Shown: positions 31,615 through 39,541, counted from the stretch's first letter. The stretch is DNA of 44,084 nucleotides from Clostridia bacterium (GCA_017450945.1 JAFSSP010000014.1:1-44084), one strand, 5' to 3'. The notes: generated by a model not told the origin, from the sequence alone. A program made the numbers and translations.

Positions 31615-32160
31615 ATGAATCGTATCATTCCCGTCGTGACATTAAATAGTGTCGAAGAACGCACCAAGGTACTTTCCGCGCTCAAAAAGAAGGGCATCCT
31701 TTGCGCCGAGATCTGCTTCCGCACCGATTGTGCCGAGGAAGCAATCAAACTTGCGGTCCCCGAATTTCCGGATATGGAGATCGGTGCCGGCACGATCATC
31801 AATAAAGAGCAATGTGTCCGTGCGCTCAAGGCTGGAGCCAAGTTCATCGTCTCTCCCGGGCTTTCCGAGGAGGTAGCCCTCTACTGCAAGGAAAAGGGCG
31901 TGCCGTACTATCCCGGTTGCGTGACCCCGACCGAGATCATGCAGGCGCTTTCTCTTGGCATCACGGTGGTCAAATTCTTCCCGGCCAATATCTACGGCGG
32001 CATGAAAGCCATGAAAGCCTTGGCCGCACCCTTTCCGCAAATCAAATTCATTCCCACCGGCGGAGTGGATTCTTCCAATCTCGACGAGTATCTCGCCTGG
32101 GATAAAATCTATGCCGTGGGCGGAAGCTCTTTCGTTAAAGAAGCGCTCGCAGACGCATGA
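31615..32160 (+). CDS. eda: KDPG/KHG aldolase, short form
   Basis: The 181-residue protein matches the class I 2-keto-3-deoxy-6-phosphogluconate aldolase family. 'GAGTIINKEQCVRALKAGAKFIVSPG' and 'VVKFFPANIYGG' (with the Schiff-base Lys) are intact, and the 'TGGVDSSNLDEYL' phosphate loop is present. It is about 25-30 residues shorter than usual at the C-terminus, ending soon after 'YAVGGSSFV'. It would complete the uronate route to pyruvate and glyceraldehyde 3-phosphate, but the required KDG kinase is not in the window. Confidence 0.9.
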   Translation: MNRIIPVVTLNSVEERTKVLSALKKKGILCAEICFRTDCAEEAIKLAVPEFPDMEIGAGTIINKEQCVRALKAGAKFIVSPGLSEEVALYCKEKGVPYYPGCVTPTEIMQALSLGITVVKFFPANIYGGMKAMKALAAPFPQIKFIPTGGVDSSNLDEYLAWDKIYAVGGSSFVKEALADA

Positions 32161-32888
32161 TGCTCTATTTGCTCCCTTCGGGAGATCACGACTGGGCAAA
32201 GGAGCTTTCCGACAAGACCGGCATTCCGTTTTTGCCGGTTGATAAAGAGCCGGAAGACGATTCTTTGCGCCTTGTCTTATCCGATCGCGGGCTCTTTCTC
32301 TCCGACGGAACACTTTCCTATCAGGGCGATTTTCACACGCTACTTGCGCGCGTGGAAAAGAACCGGCTGAATAGCGAGCTACTCGTTAAAGCGGCAAAGC
32401 CGAAGTCTTTTTCCACGGGCGCGACTCTGCTTGACGCCACGGCAGGACTCGGGGAGGATTCCTTTCTGCTTGCGGCGGCAGGCTTTTGCGTCACACTCTG
32501 CGAGCGCAACCCGGTGATTTTCTCGCTCCTTGCTGACACAATGAAACGCGCAAGAGAAGAAGCGCTTTTGCCGATCCTCTCTCGCATGGAGCTGTATTTC
32601 GGCGACAGCAAAGAACTTTTGCAGAGCGCCGACGGAAAATATGATCTGGTTTATCTTGATCCCATGTTTCCGGCACGAGCCAAGAGTGGGCTGATCAAAA
32701 AGAAGTTCCAGCTTCTCCAAAAGCTCGAGCGACCGGAGGAGAACGGCGAAGAGTTGCTTTCTGTGGCAATTTCGGCGCACCCGAAAAAGATCCTTGTAAA
32801 ACGGCCCAAAAACGCACCATTCCTTGGAGAAAAGGCCCCGAGCTACACGATTGCAGGCGACACGATTCGCTACGATTGCATCGTTTGA
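32157..32888 (+). CDS. RsmJ-like SAM-dependent 16S rRNA methyltransferase
   Basis: The 243-residue protein closely follows RsmJ (16S rRNA m2G1516 methyltransferase). 'LLDATAGLGEDSFLLAAAGF' is the SAM-binding motif, 'ERNPVIFSLLADTMKRA' the second, 'YLDPMFPARAKSGLIKKKFQLLQKL' the catalytic DPMFP region, and 'KILVKRPKNAPFL' the end. RsmJ is best known from gammaproteobacteria. Its ATG overlaps the aldolase stop (ATGATG), so it is the last gene of the sugar operon although its job is unrelated. Activity in this organism is inferred. Confidence 0.82.
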   Translation: MMLYLLPSGDHDWAKELSDKTGIPFLPVDKEPEDDSLRLVLSDRGLFLSDGTLSYQGDFHTLLARVEKNRLNSELLVKAAKPKSFSTGATLLDATAGLGEDSFLLAAAGFCVTLCERNPVIFSLLADTMKRAREEALLPILSRMELYFGDSKELLQSADGKYDLVYLDPMFPARAKSGLIKKKFQLLQKLERPEENGEELLSVAISAHPKKILVKRPKNAPFLGEKAPSYTIAGDTIRYDCIV

Positions 32889-32895
32889 TAAAAAT

Positions 32896-32938
32896 AAAAA
32901 ACGCAGTCTTCCTTTTTGCAAGAAAGACCGCGTTTTTT
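32896..32938 (+). terminator. Terminator of the uronate operon
   Basis: AAAAAACGCAGTCTT pairs with AAAGACCGCGTTTTTT (one mismatch) around a short loop, ending in T6. Confidence 0.82.
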
Positions 32939-32945
32939 GTTTTAC

Positions 32946-33023
32946 CCCTCATCCGTCTGCCTGCGGCAGCCACCTTCCCCCTTTGAGGGGAAGGTGGCAC
33001 GGCGAAGCCGTGACGGATGAGGG
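32946..33023. repeat. Dispersed palindromic intergenic repeat of 78 bp
   Basis: The outer arms CCCTCATCCGTC and GACGGATGAGGG are perfectly complementary. Inside lie the arms CACCTTCCCC and GGGGAAGGTG and two small GC hairpins (CTGCGGCAG and CGGCGAAGCCG). This cruciform-like element is of a type I know from many gut Clostridia, where it is scattered between genes. Only this copy was seen in the window. It may be a MITE- or REP-like sequence. Confidence 0.75.
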
Positions 33024-33036
33024 TATGGAAAATGGT

Positions 33037-33204
33037 TTAGCCTTTATGGCAGGAGCCCTTCATTGCGCAGTTGGCGCATCCGCAACCGCAGGAGGATTTT
33101 CCTTTTTTCTTGTTGCGAACAAGGACAAAAACCGCGCCCGCGACAAGGAGCAGAACCACGCCGCCGATGAGAATACTACCGAGATTGTTTGTAAACCAGC
33201 TCAT
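33037..33204 (-). CDS. FeoB-associated Cys-rich membrane protein
   Basis: This 55-residue protein has an N-terminal membrane helix ('ILIGGVVLLLVAGAVFVLV'), a basic turn ('RNKKKGK') and a Cys-rich tail ('SSCGCGCANCAMKGSCHKG'). That is the pattern of the FeoB-associated Cys-rich family (PF12669). The ATG follows AAAGGAGG and it starts 27 bp after the feoB stop. It probably helps ferrous iron transport; its role may parallel that of FeoC. Confidence 0.9.
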   Translation of the reverse strand: MSWFTNNLGSILIGGVVLLLVAGAVFVLVRNKKKGKSSCGCGCANCAMKGSCHKG

Positions 33205-33231
33205 AAAAATCCTCCTTTCAGATGTAACGGA

Positions 33232-35694
33232 TTATGCCGTTTTCAGGGCTTTTGCCGCCTTTTGCTTTTTGAAGAAGAGCATGTAGATGATTCCTGCCAG
33301 AGCAAGCACAGCAAAGATGATGCCGATGACGTTCGCTTTGCCGATAAAGATGTTGCCGAACTGGTTGATCATCAAGGCCACCACATAGGCAAATGCGCAT
33401 TGATAACCGATGGCAAACCAGGTCCATTTGGCGCTGTTCATCTCTCTGCGGATCGCGCCCATGGCGGCAAAGCAGGGAGCGCAGAGCAGGTTGAAGGCAA
33501 GGAACGCGTAGGCCGAGACACCTGTGAATGCGTTTGCAAGCGCCTGCCAAGCCGTCAATTCGCCCGAGCCGTAGAGAATGCCCATGGTGCCGACGATGTT
33601 CTCTTTTGCCACAAGTCCGGTAAAAGAGGCCACAGTTGCCTGCCAGGTACCAAAGCCCAAGGGAGCGAAGATCCATGCGAGCGCACCGCCGATCTTTGCG
33701 AGAATCGATTGATCAAGCTCTTCCGCGGCCAGCATCCGGAACCCGTCTGCGGTAAATCCGAAGAAGGAGGTGAACCAGACGAGGATGGTCGAGAGCAGGA
33801 TCACGGTGCCTGCCTTCTTGATGAACGACCAGCCGCGCTCCCAGGTCGAGCGGAGAACCGCACCGACGGTCGGCAGGTGGTAGGAGGGAAGTTCCATGAC
33901 GAAGGGTGCCGGGTCACCAGAGAAGGGCTTGGTCTTTTTGAGCATCACGCCCGAGGTGATGATGGCGAGCATTCCGATAAAGTATGCCGAGGTCGCGACC
34001 CATGCCGAGCCTCCGAAAATCGCGCCCGCGATCATGCCGATAAAGGGGATCTTTGCACTGCAGGGGATAAAGGTGGTGGTCATGACCGTCATGCGGCGGT
34101 CTTTTTCGTTCTCGATCGTGCGACTGGCCATGATGCCGGGGATGCCGCAACCGGTACCGATGAGCATCGGGATAAAGGATTTTCCGGAGAGGCCGAAGCG
34201 GCGGAAGATCCGGTCGAGCACGAAGGCGATTCGAGCCATGTAGCCGCAGGCTTCGAGAATGGCGAGGAGCAGGAAGAGCACAAGCATCTGCGGCACAAAG
34301 CCGAGCACGGCGCCCACGCCTGCCACGATACCGTCAAGGATGAGTCCCGAGAGCCAATCGGCGGCGTTCGCTTTTTCAAGCAGATTTCCGAGCAATACCG
34401 GGACGCCGGGGACCCAGACGCCAAAGTCGGCGGGATCGGGTTCGGTGCCGTATTTGGAGAGCGCGTCGAGAATTGCCTCATAGTCGGCCGTCTCTTCGGT
34501 CACTTCCAGCGTTTCCTCGTCTTCGAGCGTGTAGTCGATGCTGCTGTTTGCCGGGATTTTGGAGGTAAGAGTTGCAAGAGCGGTCTTTGCCGCTTCTTCG
34601 TCGTAGTCTTCGCTCTCGGCGTCAAGTGCGGCGGCGATCTCGTCGTCGCCGTACTTTTCTACGAGCGCGTCGAGAATTTGGTTTGTGTCGCCGTATTCTT
34701 CCGCGGCCGCCTCGTAAGCCGAGTCTCCGATGCCGAAGAGGTGGTAGCCGTCGCCAAAGACGCCGTCGTTGACCCAGTCGGTCGCGGGCGTTCCAACGGC
34801 TACCATCGAGATCCAGTAAACAAGGAACATGATGGCGGCGAAAATGGGAAGACCCAGCCAGCGGTTGGTGACTACACGGTCGATCTTATCCGAAGCCGAG
34901 AGTTTTTCTTTGTTTTTCTTTTTATAGCAGTTCTGAACGAGAGAGGCAATGGTGTTGTAGCGTTCGTCGGTGATCACGCTCTCGGTGTCGTCGTCCAGCG
35001 CTTTTTCGGCCTCTGAGACGATCGCGTCGATCGAGGCGAGCGTTTCTTTCTTTTCGGAAAAACTTTCTCTTGCCAGGGTATCCTTTTCAAAGAGCTTGAC
35101 CGAGAGAAAGCGGCGGTCAGGGGAAGCATCGCCGAGGAGCGCGTCGATCTTTTCGAGCGCTTTTTCCACCGGCTCCGAAAAGGTTTTGAAAGTCGGCGCT
35201 TCTTTTGCTTTTGCCGCTTTCAGAACGGCGTTGGTCGCATCTTCAATGCCGGTTCCTTTGAGCGCAGAAATTTCCACCACGGGGCAGCCGAGCGCGGCTT
35301 CCAGCTTCTTTGCGTCGATCTTGTCCCCGCTCTTTTTGACGGCGTCCATCATGTTGAGCGCCACAACGGTCGGGATGCCGAGCTCGAGGAGCTGAAGGGT
35401 CAGATATAGGTTGCGCTCGAGGTTGGTTGCGTCAACGATGTTGAGAATGGCGTCGGGACGCTCGCCGGCAAGATAATTCCTTGCCACCACTTCCTCGGGG
35501 GAGTAGGGCGAGAGCGAGTAAATGCCCGGCAGGTCGGTGATGACGACCTCTTTGTCTTTTTTGAGTTTTCCTTCTTTTTTCTCAACCGTTACGCCCGGCC
35601 AGTTGCCAACGAACTGGTTGGCGCCGGTCAGCGCATTGAACAGCGTTGTTTTACCGCTGTTGGGGTTGCCCGCAAGAGCAATTTTCAGATTCAT
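33232..35694 (-). CDS. feoB: Ferrous iron transporter FeoB
   Basis: The 820-residue membrane GTPase imports Fe2+. The N-terminal G domain has 'GNPNSGKTTLFNALTG', 'DLPGIYSL' and 'NMMD', followed by a helical spacer and the permease core with two Gate domains ('GTGCGIPGIMASRTIENEKDRRMT', 'PCFAAMGAIRREMNS'). ATG at 35694 follows AAAGGA; a TTG 6 bp earlier is less likely. An acidic segment of about 110 residues (34410-34740), rich in Asp, Glu and Ala, sits between the first and second membrane helices, making the protein longer than most FeoB. Confidence 0.95.
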   Translation of the reverse strand: MNLKIALAGNPNSGKTTLFNALTGANQFVGNWPGVTVEKKEGKLKKDKEVVITDLPGIYSLSPYSPEEVVARNYLAGERPDAILNIVDATNLERNLYLTLQLLELGIPTVVALNMMDAVKKSGDKIDAKKLEAALGCPVVEISALKGTGIEDATNAVLKAAKAKEAPTFKTFSEPVEKALEKIDALLGDASPDRRFLSVKLFEKDTLARESFSEKKETLASIDAIVSEAEKALDDDTESVITDERYNTIASLVQNCYKKKNKEKLSASDKIDRVVTNRWLGLPIFAAIMFLVYWISMVAVGTPATDWVNDGVFGDGYHLFGIGDSAYEAAAEEYGDTNQILDALVEKYGDDEIAAALDAESEDYDEEAAKTALATLTSKIPANSSIDYTLEDEETLEVTEETADYEAILDALSKYGTEPDPADFGVWVPGVPVLLGNLLEKANAADWLSGLILDGIVAGVGAVLGFVPQMLVLFLLLAILEACGYMARIAFVLDRIFRRFGLSGKSFIPMLIGTGCGIPGIMASRTIENEKDRRMTVMTTTFIPCSAKIPFIGMIAGAIFGGSAWVATSAYFIGMLAIITSGVMLKKTKPFSGDPAPFVMELPSYHLPTVGAVLRSTWERGWSFIKKAGTVILLSTILVWFTSFFGFTADGFRMLAAEELDQSILAKIGGALAWIFAPLGFGTWQATVASFTGLVAKENIVGTMGILYGSGELTAWQALANAFTGVSAYAFLAFNLLCAPCFAAMGAIRREMNSAKWTWFAIGYQCAFAYVVALMINQFGNIFIGKANVIGIIFAVLALAGIIYMLFFKKQKAAKALKTA

Positions 35695-35757
35695 AGTCAA
35701 ATTCCTTTCTGCCGCTTTTGCGGCTTTGAGCGGCTTTTTGCCGTAGCCTGAATGGGG

Positions 35758-35979
35758 TTATTCTACTTCGATCGTATCTGCGTCGGCTTTGCGGATCGAA
35801 AGCTCGTATCCTCTGACCGATACCTGGATCGGGTCGCCCAAGGGCGCAACTTTTCGCACGTAGACAAGCGTTCCTTTGGTGATGCCCATGTCCATGATCC
35901 TGCGGCGGACGGCGCCCTCTCCGTGGAGTTTGACCACGGTCGCGCTTGTTCCGACCGGCACTTCTTTCAAGGTTTTCAT
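35758..35979 (-). CDS. feoA: FeoA domain protein, second copy
   Basis: The 73-residue SH3-like protein has 'LKEVPVGTSATVVKLHGEGAVRRRIMDMGITKGT' and 'PLGDPIQVSVRGYELSIRKADADTIEV', typical of FeoA, which stimulates or gates FeoB. It lies 63 bp before feoB and 16 bp after the first FeoA gene. The ATG follows GGAAGGAG. Confidence 0.93.
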   Translation of the reverse strand: MKTLKEVPVGTSATVVKLHGEGAVRRRIMDMGITKGTLVYVRKVAPLGDPIQVSVRGYELSIRKADADTIEVE

Positions 35980-35995
35980 CTTCTTCTCCTTCCTT

Positions 35996-36205
35996 TTACA
36001 CTAAGATCTTCCCCGCAAGGTCTTTGCCAAGCGCCAGGCGAGAATCCCGAATCTTTACAATGATGTTTCCCGCAAGGGAATTGACCACCGTCACTTCGCA
36101 TCCGACGGTAAATCCGAGGTCTTCCAGGTGTTTCTTGACTTCGGGACTTCCGCCGACGCGACGAACGATCTGCGGCCTTCCGGGTTCTGCTAAATGTAAT
36201 GGCAT
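35996..36205 (-). CDS. feoA: FeoA domain protein, first copy
   Basis: The 69-residue protein has 'GSPEVKKHLEDLGFTVGCEVTVVNSLAGNIIVKIRDSRLALGKDLAGKI', the FeoA pattern. It heads the feo operon. Two small FeoA proteins before FeoB are common in Clostridia; they are diverged and may form a hetero-pair. The ATG follows AAAGGAG. Confidence 0.92.
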   Translation of the reverse strand: MPLHLAEPGRPQIVRRVGGSPEVKKHLEDLGFTVGCEVTVVNSLAGNIIVKIRDSRLALGKDLAGKILV

Positions 36206-36226
36206 AGCGGTCTCCTTTCGCTTAAA

Positions 36227-36282
36227 GTTAGCCTATGCTAACCTTTCACCGTCATTATAGTTAGCTTACGCTAACTTGTCAA
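36227..36282 (-). promoter_or_regulatory. feo promoter with two DtxR-like operators
   Basis: On the minus strand TTGACA (36277-36282) and TATAAT (36254-36259) are perfect hexamers 17 bp apart. The spacer is almost entirely the palindrome GTTAGCTTACGCTAAC (36260-36275). A second copy, GTTAGCCTATGCTAAC (36227-36242), lies just downstream of the start region. Both resemble DtxR/IdeR iron boxes. Iron-loaded repressor bound here would block polymerase directly. Confidence 0.9.
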
Positions 36283-36342
36283 GAGGATTTTCAAAAAAAG
36301 TTTGAAAAATTTTCGAAAAAGAGGGAAAAAGGAATTTCGGTC

Positions 36343-36371
36343 TTGATTTTTTCCCCCATTTATGATAAACT
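36343..36371 (+). promoter_or_regulatory. Promoter of the DtxR-family gene
   Basis: TTGATT (36343-36348) and TAAACT (36366-36371) are 17 bp apart, 29 bp before the regulator start. No iron-box palindrome overlaps it. Confidence 0.65.
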
Positions 36372-36400
36372 GAAAAAAACAATCAAAGGAGGAGCGAACC

Positions 36401-36775
36401 ATGGCAGTACAGGAATCGGGTGAAATGTATCTGGAAACCATTTTGCTCCTGTCAAAAAAGAGCGACCGCGTTCGCGCGATCGACGTCGGCGAGGCGATGG
36501 GGTATTCCAAACCGTCGGTCAGCCGCGCGTTGGGACTTCTCAAAGCGCAGGGACTCATCGAAGTGGATCCCGCAGGGTATATCACCCTGACTAAGCCGGG
36601 AAGAAAGCACGCCGAAACTATCTATGAGCGGCATACCGTCTTGACAAGGATCTTCCAGCTGCTTGGCGTATCCGAAAAGACAGCCTCCGAGGACGCTTGC
36701 AGGATCGAACACTATATCAGCGACGAGACTTTCCTTGCCATCAAAGAGCATTTGCGCAAATACGACAAACAATAA
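36401..36775 (+). CDS. DtxR/MntR family metal-dependent regulator
   Basis: The 124-residue protein has the winged helix 'ESGEMYLETILLLSKKSDRVRAIDVGEAMGYSKPSVSRALGLLKAQGLIEVD' and the dimerization and metal-binding part 'GRKHAETIYERHTVLTRIFQLLGVSEKTASEDACRIEHYISDET'. Ligand-type His, Glu and Cys residues are in place; it lacks the SH3 domain of DtxR. Divergent position and the palindromes at the feo promoter suggest that it senses iron and represses feo; manganese is the alternative. Confidence 0.92.
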   Translation: MAVQESGEMYLETILLLSKKSDRVRAIDVGEAMGYSKPSVSRALGLLKAQGLIEVDPAGYITLTKPGRKHAETIYERHTVLTRIFQLLGVSEKTASEDACRIEHYISDETFLAIKEHLRKYDKQ

Positions 36776-36778
36776 AAA

Positions 36779-36820
36779 AATCCCCGACTTCGGATGCTTC
36801 CGAAGTCGGGATTCTTTTTT
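36779..36820. terminator. Bidirectional terminator between the regulator and nifU
   Basis: A stem of CCCGACTTCGG and CCGAAGTCGGG (one bulged C) with flanking A- and T-runs lies between the convergent genes. Confidence 0.88.
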
Positions 36821-36825
36821 TTTCT

Positions 36826-37254
36826 TTATTCGTGACAATGTGCGCAGGAGGCGGCAGGGAAGTCGGCAGGATCGTAGGCGACGCCGGTTCTGTCGTAGTA
36901 GTCCTTGATCGCCGCTTTGATCGATTCGTCGGCCAGCACCGAGCAGTGGAGTTTGTGCGCGGGCAGTCCGCCGAGCGCGTCCACCACCTCGCGATTGGTG
37001 AGCTTCATTGCCTCGTCAACGCTTTTGCCCTTGATCATCTCGGTTGCGATCGAGGAAGAAGCGATCGCGCTTCCGCAACCGAAGGTCTCAAATTTCGCGT
37101 CTTCGATGATACCGTTCTCGATTTTCAGATAGAGCTTCATAATATCGCCGCATTTGGCGTTTCCGACTTCTCCCACACCGTCGGCATCCTCAATGCTGCC
37201 GACGTTTCTCGGGTGCAGAAAGTGATCCATGACGGTTTCGCTGTAAAGTGCCAT
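36826..37254 (-). CDS. nifU: Iron-sulfur cluster scaffold NifU/IscU-like
   Basis: The 142-residue protein assembles [2Fe-2S] clusters. The three scaffold cysteines are in 'VGNAKCGDIM', 'FGCGSAIASSS' and 'KLHCSVLA', the first with the usual Asp two residues on. An extra C-terminal 'SCAHCHE' is seen. ATG at 37254 ('MALYSETVMDHFLHPRN') fits the family. It is the last gene of the cysK-nifS-nifU operon, 13 bp after nifS. Confidence 0.93.
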   Translation of the reverse strand: MALYSETVMDHFLHPRNVGSIEDADGVGEVGNAKCGDIMKLYLKIENGIIEDAKFETFGCGSAIASSSIATEMIKGKSVDEAMKLTNREVVDALGGLPAHKLHCSVLADESIKAAIKDYYDRTGVAYDPADFPAASCAHCHE

Positions 37255-37267
37255 GATGGGTGTCTCC

Positions 37268-38452
37268 TTACAAAATGAATTTGCGCTTGCCGGCCACAAG
37301 GTCTTTCCAGACCGGCGACATCGAGCGTAGGTACTCGACCACGCGGGGGACTTCTTTTAGGATGGTATCTACGTCCTCGTCGGTATTCTCTTCGGAAAGG
37401 CTCAGGCGAAGCGAGCCGTGCGCCACCTCGTGTGGCCGACCGATGGCAAGCAGAACGTGGCTGGGATCCAGCGAACCCGACGTACAGGCGCTTCCGGAAG
37501 ATGCGGCAATGCCTGCCATGTCGAGCAGCAAGAGAAGGCTTTCGCCCTCGATCCCTTCAAAGCAGAAGTTCACGGTGCCGGGAACTCTCGCGTAGCGATC
37601 TCCATTGAGTGCCGAGTGCGGGATTTTGGAAAGCCCTTCGATGAGCCTCTCGCGCAGGGCGGTGACTTTTTGTGCGTTCTCTTCGAGGTGTGCCGTGGCG
37701 TCCTCAAGCGCTTTTGCCATGCCGACAATGGCGGGCAGGTTTTCGGTTCCGGCCCTCTTGCCGCGCTCCTGCGCGCCGCCCTCGATGATGCTCGAGAGGC
37801 GAATCCCGCTTCTTGCGTAGAGTGCGCCCACGCCTTTTGGCCCATGGAACTTGTGTGCCGAGAGCGAGAGCAGATCGACGTTGAGGTCTCTTACGTCAAT
37901 GGCAATGTGCCCTGCGGCCTGCACCGCGTCGGTGTGAAAAAGAACGCCGTGGCGGTGGCAGACCTCGCCGATCTCGCCGATTGGCTGGATTGTGCCGATT
38001 TCGTTCTGCGCGAACATCACCGAAACAAGGCAGGTGTCCTCGCGGATCGCCGTCTCGACCTGCTCTGCGGTGACAAGCCCTTCTGGACTGACCGGCAGAA
38101 GCTCTACTGTAAAGCCCTCTTTTTCAAGTGCTTTCAGCGTGTGCAGGACTGCGTGATGCTCAAACGCCGTGGAGAGAATGTGCGTTTTGCCGTTTCTTTT
38201 TCCGAGGTAGGCCGCCGAGCGAAGCGCCTGGTTGTCGGCTTCACTGCCGCCCGAAGTAAAGGTGATCTCCTTAGGAGACGCGCCAAGACAGGCGGCGATC
38301 TTTTCCCTTGCGAGTTGCAGTGCCTCGGCCGCCTTTTGTCCGGGTGTGTGGAGGCTGGAGGGGTTTCCATAGACTTCCTCAAAATAAGGAAGCATAGCCT
38401 CAATGACCGCCTTCGACGGCTTTGTCGTGGCGGCGTTATCTGCGTAGATCAA
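37268..38452 (-). CDS. nifS: Cysteine desulfurase NifS/IscS-like
   Basis: The 394-residue PLP enzyme removes sulfur from cysteine for cluster assembly. It has 'YADNAATTKPSKAV', the PLP lysine in 'SLSAHKFHGPKGVGALY', and the catalytic cysteine loop 'ASSGSACTSGSLDPSHVL'. The length fits NifS of Clostridia. It lies 9 bp after cysK and 13 bp before nifU. Confidence 0.95.
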   Translation of the reverse strand: MIYADNAATTKPSKAVIEAMLPYFEEVYGNPSSLHTPGQKAAEALQLAREKIAACLGASPKEITFTSGGSEADNQALRSAAYLGKRNGKTHILSTAFEHHAVLHTLKALEKEGFTVELLPVSPEGLVTAEQVETAIREDTCLVSVMFAQNEIGTIQPIGEIGEVCHRHGVLFHTDAVQAAGHIAIDVRDLNVDLLSLSAHKFHGPKGVGALYARSGIRLSSIIEGGAQERGKRAGTENLPAIVGMAKALEDATAHLEENAQKVTALRERLIEGLSKIPHSALNGDRYARVPGTVNFCFEGIEGESLLLLLDMAGIAASSGSACTSGSLDPSHVLLAIGRPHEVAHGSLRLSLSEENTDEDVDTILKEVPRVVEYLRSMSPVWKDLVAGKRKFIL

Positions 38453-38461
38453 ATTTGCACC

Positions 38462-39394
38462 TCAATCCGAAAAGAGCGTTGTGGAAAGATAGCGGTCCCC
38501 GCTATCCGGGAGCAGGACGACGATTTTTTTGCCTGCATTTTCGGGGCGTTTTGCCAGTTCCAGGGCGGCAAAGGTTGCAGCTCCCGAGGAGATGCCGACC
38601 AGCACGCCTTCCTTTTTGCCGATCCTCTTTGCGGTGGCAAAGGCGTCCTCGTTGGTGACCGGAATGATCTCATCGTAAATCTTTGTGTTGAGCACGTCGG
38701 GAACAAAACCCGCGCCGATGCCCTGAATCTTGTGCGGGCCGGCCACTCCGGTCGAGAGTACCGCCGAGCTTGCCGGTTCTACGGCAACAACCTTGATGGC
38801 GGGATTTTTGGATTTGAGATATTCGCCAACCCCGGTTACGGTACCGCCGGTGCCGACGCCCGCGACAAAAATATCCACCTTGCCGTCGGTATCTTCCCAA
38901 ATTTCGGGGCCGGTCGCCTCTCTGTGCGCCTTCGGGTTGGCCGGGTTCTGGAACTGTCCCGGGATGAAAGCGCCGGGGATCTCTTTTGCAAGCTCTTCGG
39001 CCTTGGCGATCGCGCCCTTCATGCCCTTTGATCCCTCGGTGAGCACCAACTCGGCACCGTAGGCCTTCATGAGCTTGCGGCGTTCCTCCGACATGGTCTC
39101 CGGCATGACGAGAATGAGTTTGTAGCCTCTTGCCGTGGCGACCGAGGCAAGACCGATGCCGGTGTTGCCGGAGGTCGGTTCAATGATCGTGCCGCATGGA
39201 GCAAGCAGTCCTTTTTCTTCGGCGTCGTCGAGCATGGATTTTGCAATTCTGTCCTTAACCGATCCTGCCGGGTTAAAGTATTCGAGTTTGGCAAAAATTT
39301 TTGCCGGGAGCTTTTCCTCGGCTTCAATGTGGGTTAGTTCCAAAAGCGGCGTCTTTCCGATGAGTTCATCGGCCGAGCGGTAAATGCGAGCCAT
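38462..39394 (-). CDS. cysK: Cysteine synthase A
   Basis: The 310-residue PLP enzyme makes cysteine from O-acetylserine and sulfide. '[15 protein letters not shown]' carries the PLP lysine; '[15 protein letters not shown]' and '[16 protein letters not shown]' bind substrate and phosphate. It heads the operon with nifS and nifU, so cysteine is made and then used for sulfur. Its promoter carries an Rrf2-like palindrome. Confidence 0.95.
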   Translation of the reverse strand: MARIYRSADELIGKTPLLELTHIEAEEKLPAKIFAKLEYFNPAGSVKDRIAKSMLDDAEEKGLLAPCGTIIEPTSGNTGIGLASVATARGYKLILVMPETMSEERRKLMKAYGAELVLTEGSKGMKGAIAKAEELAKEIPGAFIPGQFQNPANPKAHREATGPEIWEDTDGKVDIFVAGVGTGGTVTGVGEYLKSKNPAIKVVAVEPASSAVLSTGVAGPHKIQGIGAGFVPDVLNTKIYDEIIPVTNEDAFATAKRIGKKEGVLVGISSGAATFAALELAKRPENAGKKIVVLLPDSGDRYLSTTLFSD

Positions 39395-39435
39395 TTTGAT
39401 TTCCTCGTTTCGTTTGTTTTTTTTCGTGCAAACTC

Positions 39436-39472
39436 ATTCTATCACTTAAAACCTACTTTGTCAATAGGTTTT
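39436..39472 (-). promoter_or_regulatory. cysK-nifS-nifU promoter and palindromic operator
   Basis: On the minus strand TTGACA (39459-39464) and TAGAAT (39436-39441) are 17 bp apart. A perfect 8-bp inverted repeat AAAACCTA-N9-TAGGTTTT (39448-39472) covers the -35 region. The ACCTAT core recurs at the rrf2 promoter, so the Rrf2 protein probably binds both. Confidence 0.85.
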
Positions 39473-39482
39473 ATAAGAATTC

Positions 39483-39523
39483 GTAAAAAGAGAAAAAAGA
39501 ACAGGGCGGGGAAGCGCCCTGTT
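39483..39523 (-). terminator. rrf2 terminator
   Basis: AACAGGGCG (39500-39508) pairs with CGCCCTGTT (39515-39523). Read on the minus strand it is followed by a T-rich tract (complement of 39483-39499). It separates rrf2 from the cysK promoter. Confidence 0.82.
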
Positions 39524-39541
39524 TGTGCGAAACGGCAAAGG

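Noticed and set aside
32824-35016. A long open frame of about 730 codons opposite feoB
   Set aside because: It is antisense to a clear FeoB, has low-complexity composition and no ribosome binding site; it arises from codon bias.
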